Positions 1-11,169 of a stretch of 64,000 bases of DNA are shown piece after piece. The stretch is from Eretmocerus hayati. Taxonomy: Eukaryota; Arthropoda; Insecta; Hymenoptera; Aphelinidae. The first letter of the stretch is position 1. Every line of letters begins with the position of its first letter. The stretch lies in the NCBI GenBank assembly GCA_029851415.1, contig CM056742.1:99244976-99308975 (forward strand). Reading direction: 5' to 3'. Made by a program: the position numbers and the translations under genes. The notes below the pieces were generated by a model, which made no database searches, was not told the DNA's origin, and was given only the letters and a program-made list of their open reading frames with translations.

Positions 1-370
1 TAAGACGGGTGTTCACCAATGCGGATACCGAGTTGCAAACACGTTGCTCAACCTGAATTTTTCCGGGAGAGGATCGCTGGGCTGATTCTTCCTATTTGTT
101 CGTGAAAAAACATGAGAAAAATTGTTTTTCTGACACAAAAAAGTCATCCGGAGACCACCATCAATCAATGTCATAGGTTTTGTATTTCACCGATAATGAA
201 AGAGCGGGTAATTCTGAGGGTGGCCAACGCTGATGTTTTTCTCTAGTTGATTGTGGAAAAACATAAAGAAACTTGAATTTCGGCTCGTCAATATCAGTCG
301 GGGCCTACCAATCGACAACCAAGTCTTCCCTTGGGAAAATTCTGAGTAGAAAACGACTGGTAAAGCTGCT
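1..370. other. Non-coding, no feature recognised
   Basis: I see no gene, RNA or clear repeat here. The only open frame is short, has no recognisable motif and looks fortuitous. Confidence 0.5.
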
Positions 371-462
371 TCATGAAATTCTCTGCATTGAATGCTTTGA
401 GCGCAAGCGTGTGCGCATACGCTCACGCGCTAGGCGCATCCTATGTAGAACAAGCCAAAGTC

Positions 463-910
463 TTCGCGCACGCGAAATCATGGCCCCTTCGCGTACGTGA
501 AGGTTTTCGAAACGGCGCTTTGCAAAGCCTTCGCGTACGCGAAAATTTGTGGATGCGCACCTCGCGAAGTCTTCGCGTTCGCGGAGAATGGGCTTCCTTC
601 GCCCTCGTAGTTCGTATTAAAGCGAGAATCAATTCCACGCTTTTGTCGCGCGTGCAAAATCAGGAATTCTTCGCGTACGCGAAAATATGCCTGTTCTCCA
701 TATTCGGACCGACACCTTGCAAAGTCTTCGCGCACGCGAAACCATGGCTCTTTTGCGTACGCGGAAAATTTCGGAAAATCGACTCGCAAAAGTCTTCGCG
801 TACGCGAAAGGGCCCGCGGTTTTTCGCGTACGCGACGGATTTCCTAGGGATTTTTTCGGCGAAGACGTCACATGCGTCGTCCACCAGAACTCTCTTTTCG
901 CGTACGCGAG
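463..910. repeat. Cluster of ten TTCGCGTACGCGAA-type palindromes
   Basis: A 14-bp self-complementary word, TTCGCGTACGCGAA, or a one- to three-base variant occurs ten times, starting near 463, 488, 530, 572, 670, 727, 752, 795, 823 and 897. Spacing is irregular (25-98 bp), with two steps of exactly 42 bp. Sequence between the palindromes is partly shared (AAAGTCTTCGCG, CATGGC). Overlapping open frames on both strands arise because the repeat lacks stops in most frames. They encode only FAYAK/SRTRK-like iterations and are not credible proteins. The block is locally CpG-rich inside AT-rich DNA. It could be a degenerate satellite or a cluster of protein-binding sites; the sequence does not decide. 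Confidence 0.75.
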
Positions 911-1086
911 TCCGGCCGTATAGACAAGCCGATACATTTTTTCCTGCCAAAATTCTGAATTTTCTCGTTAAAATGCCTCGCAACTCGAGAAATATCGATT
1001 ATTTCGAAAAACAACGGAAGAACCCTTCTGTTTCGATCGGAAAATTACATCAAATTGTGACAGAAAAATCCTCGGTCAAAATTTGA

Positions 1087-1846
1087 AATTCCAACCGGAC
1101 ATGTATGTGGTCTCACAGAATTCGGTCATCGATCAATGAATTTTCTAAAAAACCAGATCACTAGCATCTTATGCACGTAACGCGTAGACGTAGTTTAAAG
1201 CGAGTGATCTAGACTTCCATGCTAATGGACGACAATTCTAAGTGCGTTAAAACGAACGGAAAAATTAACTCATTTAATTTAAATTCTCAAATTTTCGAAC
1301 TTAAATACAGATTAAATTATTAAATTTGATAAGATTGAATTCTCACGAATGGGTTTTAAAACCAGAGATACAAGCAATTCTTGCTCAAAAAGCCTCTAGA
1401 TTGTATGACACTGGGAGGGAGGAGATGCCAAATCACGGGGCTCTCCCCTCAGTGATACTCTACAACTCATAGAAGAGCAAAAGTTGATCAGATCGAGTAT
1501 AAAAGAGGAAGCGTCGAAGCAACAAAACGACACACACACACACACGGACAAAGGGACTCAAAGATTAGTCTATCTCAGGTTTGGGATGCTTCCTGAAGAA
1601 AAAGCATTATCTCCAATCGATAGATCTCGGCGAGAGGAAGAAAATAGTCCAACCATTTTCAGATACAAGGACATTTGGTGAAAAAAGGTTGGAGAAAATA
1701 TGCAATTGAATGGGAATGTTGATAAAAAATTGGCAGTCACGGAATCAAACTATTATCTTCAGAAAAAGCAAAAAATGAGTATCAGTAACCCTTTCGCTGC
1801 TCAGTATACAGCCCTCTACCCGCTCTCACGACTCTCCACTACTAAC
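1087..1846. other. Non-coding stretch with a short (CA)n
   Basis: Apart from a (CA)8 microsatellite near 1530-1545 I see nothing here. Short open frames at 1484-1681 and 1700-1912 lack recognisable motifs; the second runs into the hairpin at 1847-1898. Confidence 0.45.
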
Positions 1847-1898
1847 GCACAACTTCCACACGTATGTAGAGGCACCCGTATTGGTGTGGAAGTTGTGC
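1847..1898. repeat. Perfect 15-bp hairpin, 22-nt loop
   Basis: GCACAACTTCCACAC at 1847-1861 is exactly complementary to GTGTGGAAGTTGTGC at 1884-1898. Flanking GTGTGCGT/ACGCAC words may extend the pairing with bulges. It resembles the GTGCG-rich fold-back elements elsewhere in the window (3121-3680, 6669-6902), so it is probably a short relative of them. It is shorter than a typical pre-miRNA. Confidence 0.6.
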
Positions 1899-1912
1899 TT
1901 TTGTGTGCGTAA

Positions 1913-2872
1913 CGAATTGTTATGATCCCTTGTTCTGTGAGATGGCGTTATTACACTCTTCTTCTCGCGGGGCTCCGCGGTAAGATTACGAGAAGAGAGA
2001 GCCAAAAAACAGAACGAGAATCACTATATGTGAAGAAACTGCACAAATCACAACACCACGTGCAAAATCAACACATAACCATCATGGCGAAACAATAATC
2101 ATTACATAATAAACACGTGTTTGTTATATAATAGTTGGAAGGTAAAACATTACGCGTGTGAAGTTGGCACCCGCTTCCAAACATTTCAAATGTAATGATT
2201 AAGAATCATATTTCTATCAAAAGTTACAAATTCCGACAGCTATTACGAATTTTCACAACTAACTCGTTTGAAAATACAAATTTTCTCCCACATCCCGGTT
2301 ATGGCATGTACACACTTAATGAATCAGACTGTATATATACAATCATCTTTCGGTTTTTCTGGTGACTTATCCTATTTTATTATAATTATACTATGATTAA
2401 AATAAGAACAGATATTTAAAAGGACGTCGCATGGTTATATTGAGGTTCCGGTAAGATCTAAAATTTTTAAACATTATCATCAATAGGCTCTCTCAATTTA
2501 TCCAATCGATTGATGTGGATTTGGAATTCACTTCGAGGCGTTTACTAAAATAGGCCTTCCTGTTGAGACACGCGAGGCGTTTAATATGTTTGCCGTTGAA
2601 CACAATCTTATTTAATGAGTCCACCGGTAGAACCGAGTGTACAGAACAATTCACGTGATTCTATCCGCGAGATAAACGAGTAAATCATGATAATAAAATA
2701 TTATGAATGAAAGTGAGATATAAAACAAATGTAGGGTAGATTATTTATGATAGAGAAGAAGAGAAAGATACTGAGTTTGAATTAATTATGGATCCTCAAC
2801 GAGTTGATTCATTATAAATCTGAATTGAAAAAAAGGTTTTAAAAAAATTTCATGTATGAATATATCACTCAC
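1913..2872. other. Non-coding, AT-rich
   Basis: No gene or repeat family recognised. A small imperfect stem (CTCTTCTTCTCG pairing with CGAGAAGAGAG) lies near 1955-2005. The rest is AT-rich. Confidence 0.4.
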
Positions 2873-3020
2873 CACTCCATCTTTTCGAAATTGCCGTTGA
2901 ATAATTCATGTCTTAATGAATTATAAAAAATGATGTTCACAGTCTTCTTCCATGTCTTGATCAATTCTCCTTTGACTGGGATCTTTGTTGTACTGAACGT
3001 TTCTCCATTCTCTGGACACC
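2873..3020 (-). CDS. Candidate internal coding exon (unknown protein)
   Basis: On the minus strand a 148-nt open stretch is bounded by a good acceptor (TTACAG before 3020) and a good donor (GTGAGTG, 2866-2872). It reads about 49 codons without a stop, beginning CPENGETFSTTKIPVKGE and ending NGNFEKMEW. The reading phase joins that of a second donor-bounded stretch upstream (3706 to about 3745, ending GHPPIILIMW, donor GTGAGT at 3700-3705), giving a continuous W-C-P-E-N junction. The intervening 680-bp intron would hold the two fold-back repeats at 3121-3680. I do not recognise the protein family. No clear acceptor is visible for the upstream piece, so the gene may be broken. Confidence 0.35.
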
Positions 3021-3120
3021 TGTAACATATATTGAAAACAACAATGATTATTTGTCTTCTTATAGATAATGTAAAAAACTGAAAATTAACTATTAATGTA
3101 AACAGAGTGTATTAATAGTA

Positions 3121-3391
3121 TATTACGCAACGAGTGCGAGAAGGTCAATTTCTGCACAAGTTGCCAAACGAGTGCGAGAAGGTCAATTTCCGCACAAGTT
3201 GCCAAACGAGTGCGAGAAGTTAATATTCACGCACACTTTGAAATTTCTTTCACACCCAAAAGAACACATTTACGCACGCTCGCGAAGCGAGCATGCGTGA
3301 ATATGTACTTCTAAGTGTGCGTGAATGTTACTTCTCGCGCGAGTTGGCAACGTGTGCGGAAACTTCTCGCACGTGTTGCGTATACTATTTT
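3121..3391. repeat. Fold-back repeat rich in GTGCGAGAAG
   Basis: The left end reads TTACGCAACGAGTGCGAGAAG. The right end is its approximate inverse (CTTCTCGCAC...GTTGCGTA). Inside, a block of about 48 bp containing GAGTGCGAGAAGGTCAATTT is tandemly repeated. The structure is a non-autonomous fold-back element without coding potential. Confidence 0.65.
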
Positions 3392-3393
3392 TT

Positions 3394-3680
3394 GCAACTG
3401 TGCGCGAAGTTGTGATTAAATGCACCACTGTCCGAGCAAGATTATCTTGAAAACGAAGTTTTCAAGAAAGGCCAGATTCAGAGGGATGACGTGACATCAT
3501 ATTTTGGAACTGTGCGTGGATGAAAATGCATTAGAGCGAGAAGTTACATTCACGCACACTCCTTCAGTGCGTAAATGTAAAACTGTGCGAGAAGTCATTC
3601 ACGCATTACTTCTCGCACTGTAAATAATGAAAAGAAGTCTCATTTTTTTACAACTTCGCGCTCACAGTTGCAAATAAAAA
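3394..3680. repeat. Second fold-back repeat, GCGCGAAGTTG type
   Basis: TTTTTGCAACTGTGCGCGAAG at the left is mirrored by CTTCGCGCTCACAGTTGCAAA at the right, so almost the whole segment can fold on itself. It directly abuts the fold-back repeat at 3121-3391 and shares its vocabulary (GTGCGAGAAG, ACGCAC). Confidence 0.65.
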
Positions 3681-3828
3681 TTTCTGAATTTGAAATATTA
3701 CTCACCACATAATAAGTATTATTGGTGGATGACCGATATTGAATTTATAGAAATGTTATTAAGAATTCAAGTAAAATATGGAACTTACCCAAACATTTTG
3801 ATGTATTCGATGCAGATATCCGTGTGAA

Positions 3829-3953
3829 TATATTCCACCGTTGTTCATCCCCAGTTATCCATGTGTTCACTCCGAAGTGTCCCAACAGACTGGCACACGT
3901 CGAGTTGTTTCGCGGCACCAAATGCTTTCCCCCACTTTTCTTTCACCATCATA
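3829..3953. repeat. Duplicated segment, copy 1
   Basis: About 120 bp around CCATGTGTTCACTCCGAAG and TTTCGCGGCACCAAATGC is repeated, diverged, at 4198-4320. Open frames over both copies are short and unrelated to known families. On the minus strand a donor-like GTAAGT sits at 3783-3788. Whether this is a duplicated exon or a dispersed repeat is open. Confidence 0.5.
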
Positions 3954-4162
3954 TCATCTTCCTATTAGCAATGACCGACACCATTACTACATATGAATGT
4001 TACTATTATTCACTGTATTACATAACATACATGTATAACTAACATTACAGATTATGTGATATGACGTCAATATTGAATATGAATATTGAATACAAATGAC
4101 TTACCCCTTTCCTTCTCCTCACATATATTCTGGAAGACAGAATATAATTGACTGCAGAATAA

Positions 4163-4196
4163 TTGTATATATATATATATATGTATGTATATATAC
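4163..4196. repeat. (TA)n/(TGTA)n microsatellite
   Basis: A run of alternating TA passing into TGTATG words. Confidence 0.8.
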
Positions 4197-4197
4197 T

Positions 4198-4320
4198 GCA
4201 CCGTCATTTATCCGGAGCTACCCATGTGTCCATACCGAAGAGCACCGACAGACTGCCACTTGCCAAGTTGTCACGCGGCATCAAATGTTTTCCCCCCACT
4301 CTTCTTTCACCATCAGAGCT
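4198..4320. repeat. Duplicated segment, copy 2
   Basis: A diverged copy of 3829-3953, sharing CCATGTGTCCA, CCGAAGAGCACC, TCACGCGGCATCAAATG and TCTTTCACCATCA. It follows a TA/TG microsatellite at about 4165-4195. Confidence 0.5.
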
Positions 4321-4679
4321 TAATTCTGTTTGGTGTACAGATGTGAGGAAAACAAGTAACAATGACTGACGTCAATACAGGAGCGCGCAACATTGAGCGC
4401 TTCCCTACTCCTCCTGGCCCCAGACGTGTGAGGAATTTCCAAGGTGCCTTCGTTGTCAAGGAGAAGGGGTAAAGAAGACTGGCGCCACCAAACAAGCGCG
4501 TATGTCTAGACATCCCCCTCTCCTTTGACTGATGAACGTGTAATGTATTGTGACGCGTCGTTGCAATCGAGAAGAAGGGGTAAACAAGACAAACGCCAAC
4601 GAGTAGAAGCATAATAATTAACTGATATAGTTATTATGGTGTACAAAATTTGCGTTCATACTGAATTGTAAAAAAGTTT

Positions 4680-5060
4680 TCGATGCATGAAGAAGGAGGG
4701 ATAATTATTGGAATTTTTTATAAAAGTACATATATTATGTATATGCTTTTAGAAAACGCGTTGCAAATAGGCTGTTAAATATGTCGTCGGTTGGGTGTGA
4801 ACAATAAGAAGGAGGGAGAGTATATGTATATGTAGATGGATCGTGAAGAATACGTTTTTGGTCGATTATTGTGTACTTAGTCTGAGGTTGGAAGGTAATA
4901 GGCGATGAATGGAAAAGTTTTGAAGGAGGGAAAAGGAGAGAGTTGATGAAGGATTGAAGAAGAGGACTAGGAAGGGGGGTCTTAAATGAGATGATGAGAA
5001 GGAAAAGAGGAAAGGTGAATAAGGAATTGAGTAGGAGTGGAAGAAGGGGGTTAAAGAACT
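4680..5060. repeat. Purine-rich low-complexity tract
   Basis: The plus strand is strongly purine-biased, with recurrent AAGGAGGGA, AGGAAGGG and GAAGAAG words. It is non-coding. Confidence 0.55.
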
Positions 5061-6562
5061 ACGATCATTAAATGAATATACGAATATGATTTACTAGACT
5101 GTCAAGAATTCGAATAAATATTTTCCCATCATTATTGGTCGATTTATTGACACTGAATCCAAGTTGGATTTATATACAGAATTATAATGAAATTTCTTTT
5201 AGAAGAAAATTTTCATCATTAATTCCATTTTGATTATCCTCAAACAAACTATATTAAAATTTGCTCTGAACCGAATGATATATAGTTAAAAAGACTCAGT
5301 CTAACAAATCAACATTGTGCACAGATATTTGAGATGATCCATTTCCTTTGCATAATTAGTGACTTATATTTCAAATACTCCAAACAATTTGTGAAAAAAA
5401 TTTGAGACATAGCCATTAAGGTTTGGTACGCACAAAGATTTTACAAGAATGAAAAAGCATAATGATAGAAAAGAGACTTTTCCCGAAGTAAGCTAAGTGA
5501 TCCAATCAATTAGAGTGATGACTTTTGGATTATTATAGTTTGTCTGAGTTGCTGTAATTTCCTACAATAAGATACAGAAAAAAAGAACTATATGTGTACA
5601 GGATGTGGACTTGAATTCATCTATCTCATTAGTGATTTACACAAAAATCTTGAATTTAACTAATAACAACACCATAACAATTCTTCCTTCATAACAAGAT
5701 TCTGTTGACCATAGCTTGATGGTTGGTCTTGATTCTCTCAAGTTGTTATAATGGAGCACTCAAACTTTGATATTTCCTCCTTCATAACTCTTTTTTGGTT
5801 AAATTTTTATTAGGACCAGACACGACAAAATGTATTTTACGCAGAACTCTAATGACTATTGTTGAAATTTAAGAGTGGTATGTTGTATTCCTGAGTTGTT
5901 GAGAGAAGATGATTCTTGACAGATTCATAGCCTTACCATCTACCTTAAAATTATTATTCCCGACATACAACACATCAAAAATCACTAAGAATTTCAAATT
6001 CGAAGATGATAAAGAACTTAACAGATACAAAATATCTTCACACTACTCCAATATCCTGATAAAATCTTACACTGAAACAGCACTTCTCTCAAAGGAGGAG
6101 TTTTAACCTTTGTGCATGAATTCTTTAATCTTAATCAGAATATTTTGATGAGTTGAATTTGAATAAAAATTCATTCCAGGCAAGATCTATCTATTCCTGC
6201 TGTTTTTCTTTTGTACTTATCGATGAGTTCCAATCATGATTGATCATATTATGTATGATTGGCGATCAGTCTACCGTGAGTTCAAATAAGTGAGGAATCA
6301 GCTGCGTTGCGTCTGAAAATATCTCTTGAATCATATAGAAACCCTGGGATAACACATGGTCGTAAACCCGCGAACTCTTGAATTTAACATTTTGAGAAGA
6401 GGGTATAAAAATCCGATTTCCCTGCATAATCACAGTCGTTCGAAGAGAATAATAGAAGTGATAGTCCAAGAGCTTTTGAAACAGTTTCATAATGGCTCAA
6501 AAAATGTCATGGAAAAATTTTTGAAAAATCTATCGTTCGGACTAAAACCACCAGAGACATAC
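5061..6562 (-). other. Mostly non-coding; one candidate exon near 6278-6490
   Basis: The interval is AT-rich and mainly featureless. On the minus strand, 6490 down to about 6278 is open for about 70 codons, with text such as KSSRVYDHVLSQGFYMIQE and QLIPHLFELT. It is followed by a GT that could be a weak donor. Together with 6563-6625 it may be part of a spliced or decayed host gene. I do not recognise the family. Confidence 0.25.
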
Positions 6563-6625
6563 CTTAATGATATGAATGGATATTTTTTCATTGTTTTCCA
6601 AGTATTGCTTGATATCATTTGAGTT
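6563..6625 (-). CDS. Candidate short coding exon
   Basis: The minus strand reads NSNDIKQYLENNEKISIHI without stops and ends at a consensus donor (AAG followed by GTATGT, 6557-6562). Low-complexity hydrophilic composition and the small size make this tentative. It would lie immediately upstream of the open stretch at 6490-6278 on the same strand. Confidence 0.25.
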
Positions 6626-6668
6626 GAAGTTGTAAATCATGATTAAAATGGAGAACTCTTAATAGTAC

Positions 6669-6902
6669 ATTAAGCAACAAGGGCGCGAAGAAATTTTACG
6701 CACAAGTTCCCGAAATGAGTGCGTAAAAGTGAGCTTTGCCCACAGTTGTAACTTTCGCACAATGCGCTAAGTAATTTGCGCTGTGCGCAAAGTACTCTTG
6801 CGCACGGTTTACCGTGCGCAAAGTTGCAACTGTGCGTGAAAAGTTCACTTTTACGCACGAAAATTTCGGGAACGAGGGCGTAAAATTGCGCCCGAGTTGC
6901 TT
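6669..6902. repeat. Fold-back repeat, TTACGCAC/GTGCGTAA type
   Basis: TAAGCAAC...GGGCG at the left pairs with CGCCC...GAGTTGCTTA at the right. Inner blocks (CAAGTTCCCGAAATGAGTGC against a near-inverse, and AAAGTTGCAACTGTGCG against its inverse) extend the pairing over almost the full 234 bp. The open frames here simply read through the repeat. Confidence 0.7.
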
Positions 6903-7882
6903 ACGATTCTTTTTGATATATCTGTGCGGAAAGTTGGTGTCCGGTCCATACCACCGAAGTTGGTGGAAGACGCAAAGGGGGGAGAAGGTGGGGTTGTGGG
7001 GGGCGTAGCCTCCCACTCGAAAAAAAATTCTGAAGAATGGATCAAAAAAGAAGATATCCTGAACCAGCTGATAACCAAAATAAGGTGCTAGAATCCATCT
7101 CGAATATTGTAATCTCGTTGCAAGGGAAGTAACTCCATGAAACATCCCAACTTCCCTTCCAATTTGATGTACTCAGGGAAGAAAATCAGAGACGTCATAT
7201 GATTCATGTCATCAGAAATATCCTGATTTCTATCAGAACGTAGAAGTTTACTTGAATGCATTGGTACATGAAGAACAGGATTGCATTGAAGGATGTCTTT
7301 GATGAAACACATATGGGAAACTTAGTGGAATTGTTGTCGATATATAAACTACGTTAATACACAATATTCTACCAATGACGAACATCTTTCATATTCATGA
7401 TTATTCACTACCTATGACTTGCAATTTCTCATTGAATTGCCGTCTGACCTACGAATCTTCGTGTATACTCAAGATCTTGTAGATCAAGACCCGATGAGAA
7501 CAGTATCTATCCTCATGCTCTCTCGAATTCTCTTCACATTTGGGGTCAACGGCGAATTTTCACACTCTTGTTGAATTTCTAACTTGTATGCAACAATAAG
7601 TCAGTTATCACAAATCCAAAGAGAATTCGCTCAAGTTGGGAACAAGAATGTACTCATAGTATAGATTAGGAGGTGATCAGATACTCAATCATTCTCAACA
7701 GCCGGGTTGCAAGGCTACCGCATACCCGTAATTCGATCTCAAACTGCAACATCTTTCACTCCAACTTCATGGGTACCAATTCACAAACGGCCCGGAGAGA
7801 TTGGAAAAATGCCGGAATCATTGTTTGCTGCTCTGTGATCAACTTTTTTTGTCGTAAAAATCGAAATTGGAAAACGGTTGAT
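6903..7882. other. Non-coding; unassigned minus open frame 7088-7312
   Basis: A 74-codon minus-strand open stretch (for example IFFPEYIKLEGKLGCFMEL) has no recognisable domain and no clear splice context. The remainder shows no feature. Confidence 0.3.
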
Positions 7883-7885
7883 TAA

Positions 7886-8090
7886 TGTTTTTTTACGCAC
7901 AGATTTTACTTTGCGCACGATTTCAAGAACTTTGCGCACTGTAAAACTGTGCGCAGAGTTTTTTTTACGCACAGTTTCACTTTTACGCACTGAAATCTGA
8001 ACGTTAATGGAATCATGATCAACCTTGCGCACCGCACACCCACACCAAAATGGACTTTTACGCACAACTTTACGCACAGTATATCAAAAA
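7886..8090. repeat. Cluster of TTACGCACAG / TTGCGCAC words
   Basis: At least eight near-copies of (T)TTACGCAC or TTGCGCAC occur in both orientations, the same vocabulary as 3121-3680 and 6669-6902. This is another member of that dispersed non-coding repeat family. Confidence 0.55.
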
Positions 8091-8332
8091 ATGCTTTTTG
8101 GTCGTCTGTGCCTAAATGAGCCATTTTCACACTGTTTTTCGCTTTTCATTTGCTCACAGAAGATCAAAAAACATAGTAGATACTTGGGCGCAATGGTTTT
8201 CACTTTCTCGTGACTATTTAGACCGTCGCCTGCGGCTCGGGCCTAAAAAAGTCACTTGAAATGCGAAAACCATCATTTGCGCCCTTGTATCATAATATGT
8301 TATATATAGAAACAACTACACAAGTCATTTTC

Positions 8333-8598
8333 AATGAATATTTTGTACTCTTTTTATTGCAATTTATCATTTCATTAGTCCAGGGCGACCTAAAAAGAAT
8401 ACCATCGGAAAAGAGATCAAAATGTCAAGTTTGCGTCGCGTAGTTTTTCATCTTTTCGACCTTTAATGAATATTTTGTACTCTTTTTATTGCAATTCATC
8501 GTTCTATTAGTCCAGGGTGACCTCAAAAGAATACCATCGGAAAAGAGATCAAAATGTCAAGTTCGCGTCGCATAGTTTTTTATTTTTTCGACCTTTGT
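8333..8598 (+). repeat. 132-bp tandem duplication
   Basis: The block beginning AATGAATATTTTGTACTCTT at 8333 is repeated from 8465 with few changes, giving a period of 132 bp and two units. It is non-coding. Confidence 0.8.
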
Positions 8599-9216
8599 AA
8601 GTTTGAAGCACGGTAGTAAAACTTATTCGAGATTCGGGTGGGTGAGACGTCAAATATCAGGATATTGTTGATCAAATCCCATTGTTACAAGAGTCTAAAA
8701 ACCACTTTCTGTGTATGCAATGAACACGTACATTTCGTGACGAAATTTTACTTAAAATTTTACTCCCTCAGTTTTCTTCGATAAGAGCAAATTTACCTCG
8801 TTTCAAGCTTTTCAGCACCAATTCATTCTTAGAATAAATCATTAATTGCAACTTTTCTTCACTCACAGTATCGAAAAACATTGATTTTCACACTTTGCGG
8901 AGTAGTTTTTTCTCCAAAATATAGTTTTGTTTTATTTTTATGTCACATCCGTGCTCTAATGAGCAACCCTCAAACGCGGAATTCTATGAGTCCTAATTGG
9001 CTTTTTTCAAAGTATTTGGTAGCCAAATGTACCTCTATCGAATCTCGAGACTATAACTGGAACCGTTTGGCCGTGGGATGAATTTTAGTGTCAAGATATC
9101 AAGTCCGTGCCGCGCCTCAAAATGTCATGTCCGTGTGACGCCACCGTGTCTCTCCATGTTATTCTCATGGTATCTATGAGTGAGAAAATTTACATTCGTG
9201 CGCAAATTTATTCATA
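8599..9216. other. Non-coding, no feature recognised
   Basis: AT-rich. The 66-codon open frame at 8881-9081 has no recognisable motif. Confidence 0.4.
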
Positions 9217-10800
9217 CTCTCTCAGCGCGAATCAGCTAGGGTAGCTAAAAATTGGCTAGTGATGGCTGATTTCGTCAGCTAACGTGAACGGATTTTCACT
9301 GATTGAATCAGCTAATACACAGGGTTATGAACGATGATATACACCGTTCGGGAATGTTTTTTTCTGTGCACTGGGTGTCACGTGATAAATTTTTGGCTCT
9401 AGTACTAAAATCGTTCGTGCAGTGCAGTGGGATCCATTTGGTTACCCGATTTTTAAGTCCCAAGTAGTGCGTCTAAAGTGGGCCACCTGTATCGTGAGTG
9501 AGCCACCTGTATCGAAAGTGGGCCACTTAGATCGAAAGTGGGCCACCTGGATCGAAAGTGGGCCACATGTATCGTAAGTGAGCCACCTGTATCGAAAGTG
9601 GGCCACCTAGATCGAGAAAGGGCCACCTGGATCGAAAGTGGGCCACCTGTATCTTAAGTGAGCCACCTGTATCGTAAAAGGGCCACCTAGATCGAAAGTG
9701 GGCCACCTGGATCGACAGTGGGCCACCTGTATCGTAAGTGAGCCACCTGGATCAAAAGTGGGCCACCTAGATCGAAAGTGGGCCACCTAGATCGAAAGAG
9801 GGCCACCTGGATCGAAAGTGGGCCACGTAGATCGAAAGTGAGCCACTTGGATCGAAAGTGGGCCACCTTGATCAAATGTGGGCCACCTAGATCGAAAGTG
9901 AGCCACCTGGATCGAAAGTGGGCCACCTGGATCGAAAGTGGGCCACCTGTATCGTAAGTGAGCCACCTGTATCGAAAGTGGGCCACCTGGATCGAAAGTG
10001 GGCCACCTGGATCGAAAGTGGGCCACCTGTATCGTAAGTGAGCCACCTGTATCGAAAGTGAGCTACCTTGATCGAAAGTGGGCCACCTAGATCGAAAGTG
10101 GGGCACCTGGATCAAAAGTGGGCCATGTGCGTGCCGTAAAAGAAGCGGCGTGCCATGCCGCTTTCCACCGCTTGGAGGCGCTGAAACTCATACTTCCCAT
10201 AGCACGTTATACGCCTCAACCTCACCTTCCGACCAGGAAATAAAGATCTCTCGATCTCCATATACTTATGTTGTCGTCATATTAGGCTCCTTCTCCATAT
10301 ATATCTTCCTTCGATCCAATGCTGATCTCGAGACTGTATAGTGTATACGGCACAACACGAATATCGTTTAGCTGAAAAATAAACTATATTAGCTGAGATT
10401 CCATCTGTGTTAGCTAACTGAATTAGCTGTTATAAGCTGATTTTTCAGTGAACGGTTTTTCACTGACACGAATAGCTACTGTAGCTGAATTTCAGCTACA
10501 TCAGCTGATTTCCAGCTACAATCATTCATTTATAGCTGATCATAATCAGCTATATAGGGCCTCCGGTGGCACAAAATGAGTAAATATCGAACGAATACGC
10601 TTTAGTTCGTCGTGACTTGGTCTGGAAAAGTCGTTGATGTGTTCATGTCGATATTAGAACCCGGGTTTGTGGAGTTATTTCATCAGAGTTATCGATTTAA
10701 ACGTGATTTTTGTGTTTGCTGATTTGATCAGCAGTTTCACGTCCAATGGGAGTAATAGCTGATATTTCAGCTATATAATAGCTGATTGATGCTGAGAGAG
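9217..10800. mobile_element. TIR DNA element with internal 20-bp VNTR, copy 1
   Basis: The termini are CTCTCTCAGC at 9217 and the exact inverse GCTGAGAGAG ending at 10800, flanked on both sides by TA, consistent with a 2-bp target duplication. Subterminal regions carry many AGCTGA/TCAGCT words that can pair with each other. The middle (about 9475-10124) is a 20-bp tandem array. A second, inverted copy with the same layout lies at 23040-24982. There is no transposase frame, so the element is non-autonomous. The TA duplication is typical of the Tc1/mariner superfamily, but other families also use TA, so I leave it unassigned. Confidence 0.75.
9475..10124 (+). repeat. 20-bp VNTR, about 32 units
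   Basis: The unit is GGCCACCTGGATCGAAAGTG with variants (CTGTATCGTAAGTGA, CTAGATCG). Three units fill exactly 60 bp. All six frames are nearly stop-free over this array, so the 142- and 79-codon minus open frames (SIQVAHFRSRWPTFD-like) are repeat translations, not proteins. Confidence 0.9.
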
Positions 10801-11169
10801 TACTTCAGATGTTTCAAAAGGTAAAAACACATCTTAAAACCTCCAAAGTGAAATTTAGCACTAACACATTATCATCCCGCAATCACGAAGTTGTGGCAGA
10901 ACTACTCAGATACAAAAAAGTCAAAATATGAGATTTCACTCTTTGGAGCTGTGAGAGGTCATTTTTTCGAGTACAAACTTACACATATTAGACTCGTATT
11001 TGATGAAATTTGTATTAGAAAGATAATTTTTTTTTTTTTTAGAAAATTACAATTCCATCAAAACACTCATCTCGAAAACAAGTCCCATTTGGCTTACAAA
11101 AGCATTTTGAAAAGCCAATACGCCTATCTGAAGCAATTACAAGCCGAGCAACGTGAGGCATACGCTAGT
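10801..11169. other. Non-coding spacer
   Basis: The 97-codon open frame at 10891-11184 is AT-rich with a poly-T run and has no recognisable motif. It ends as the satellite-like block begins. Confidence 0.4.

Noticed and set aside
373..1086. 237-codon plus frame at the palindrome cluster
   Set aside because: FAYAK/SRTRK iterations come from the TTCGCGTACGCGAA repeat. All frames on both strands are similarly open.
9687..10115. Long minus open frames over the 20-bp VNTR (also 23722-24632 plus)
   Set aside because: The 20-bp unit is nearly stop-free in all frames. The proteins are pure repeats (RWPTFDPGGPLSIQV-like) and shift identity with frame.
9475..10124. CRISPR-like array
   Set aside because: Repeats are directly contiguous 20-bp units without unique spacers, inside a eukaryotic TIR element.
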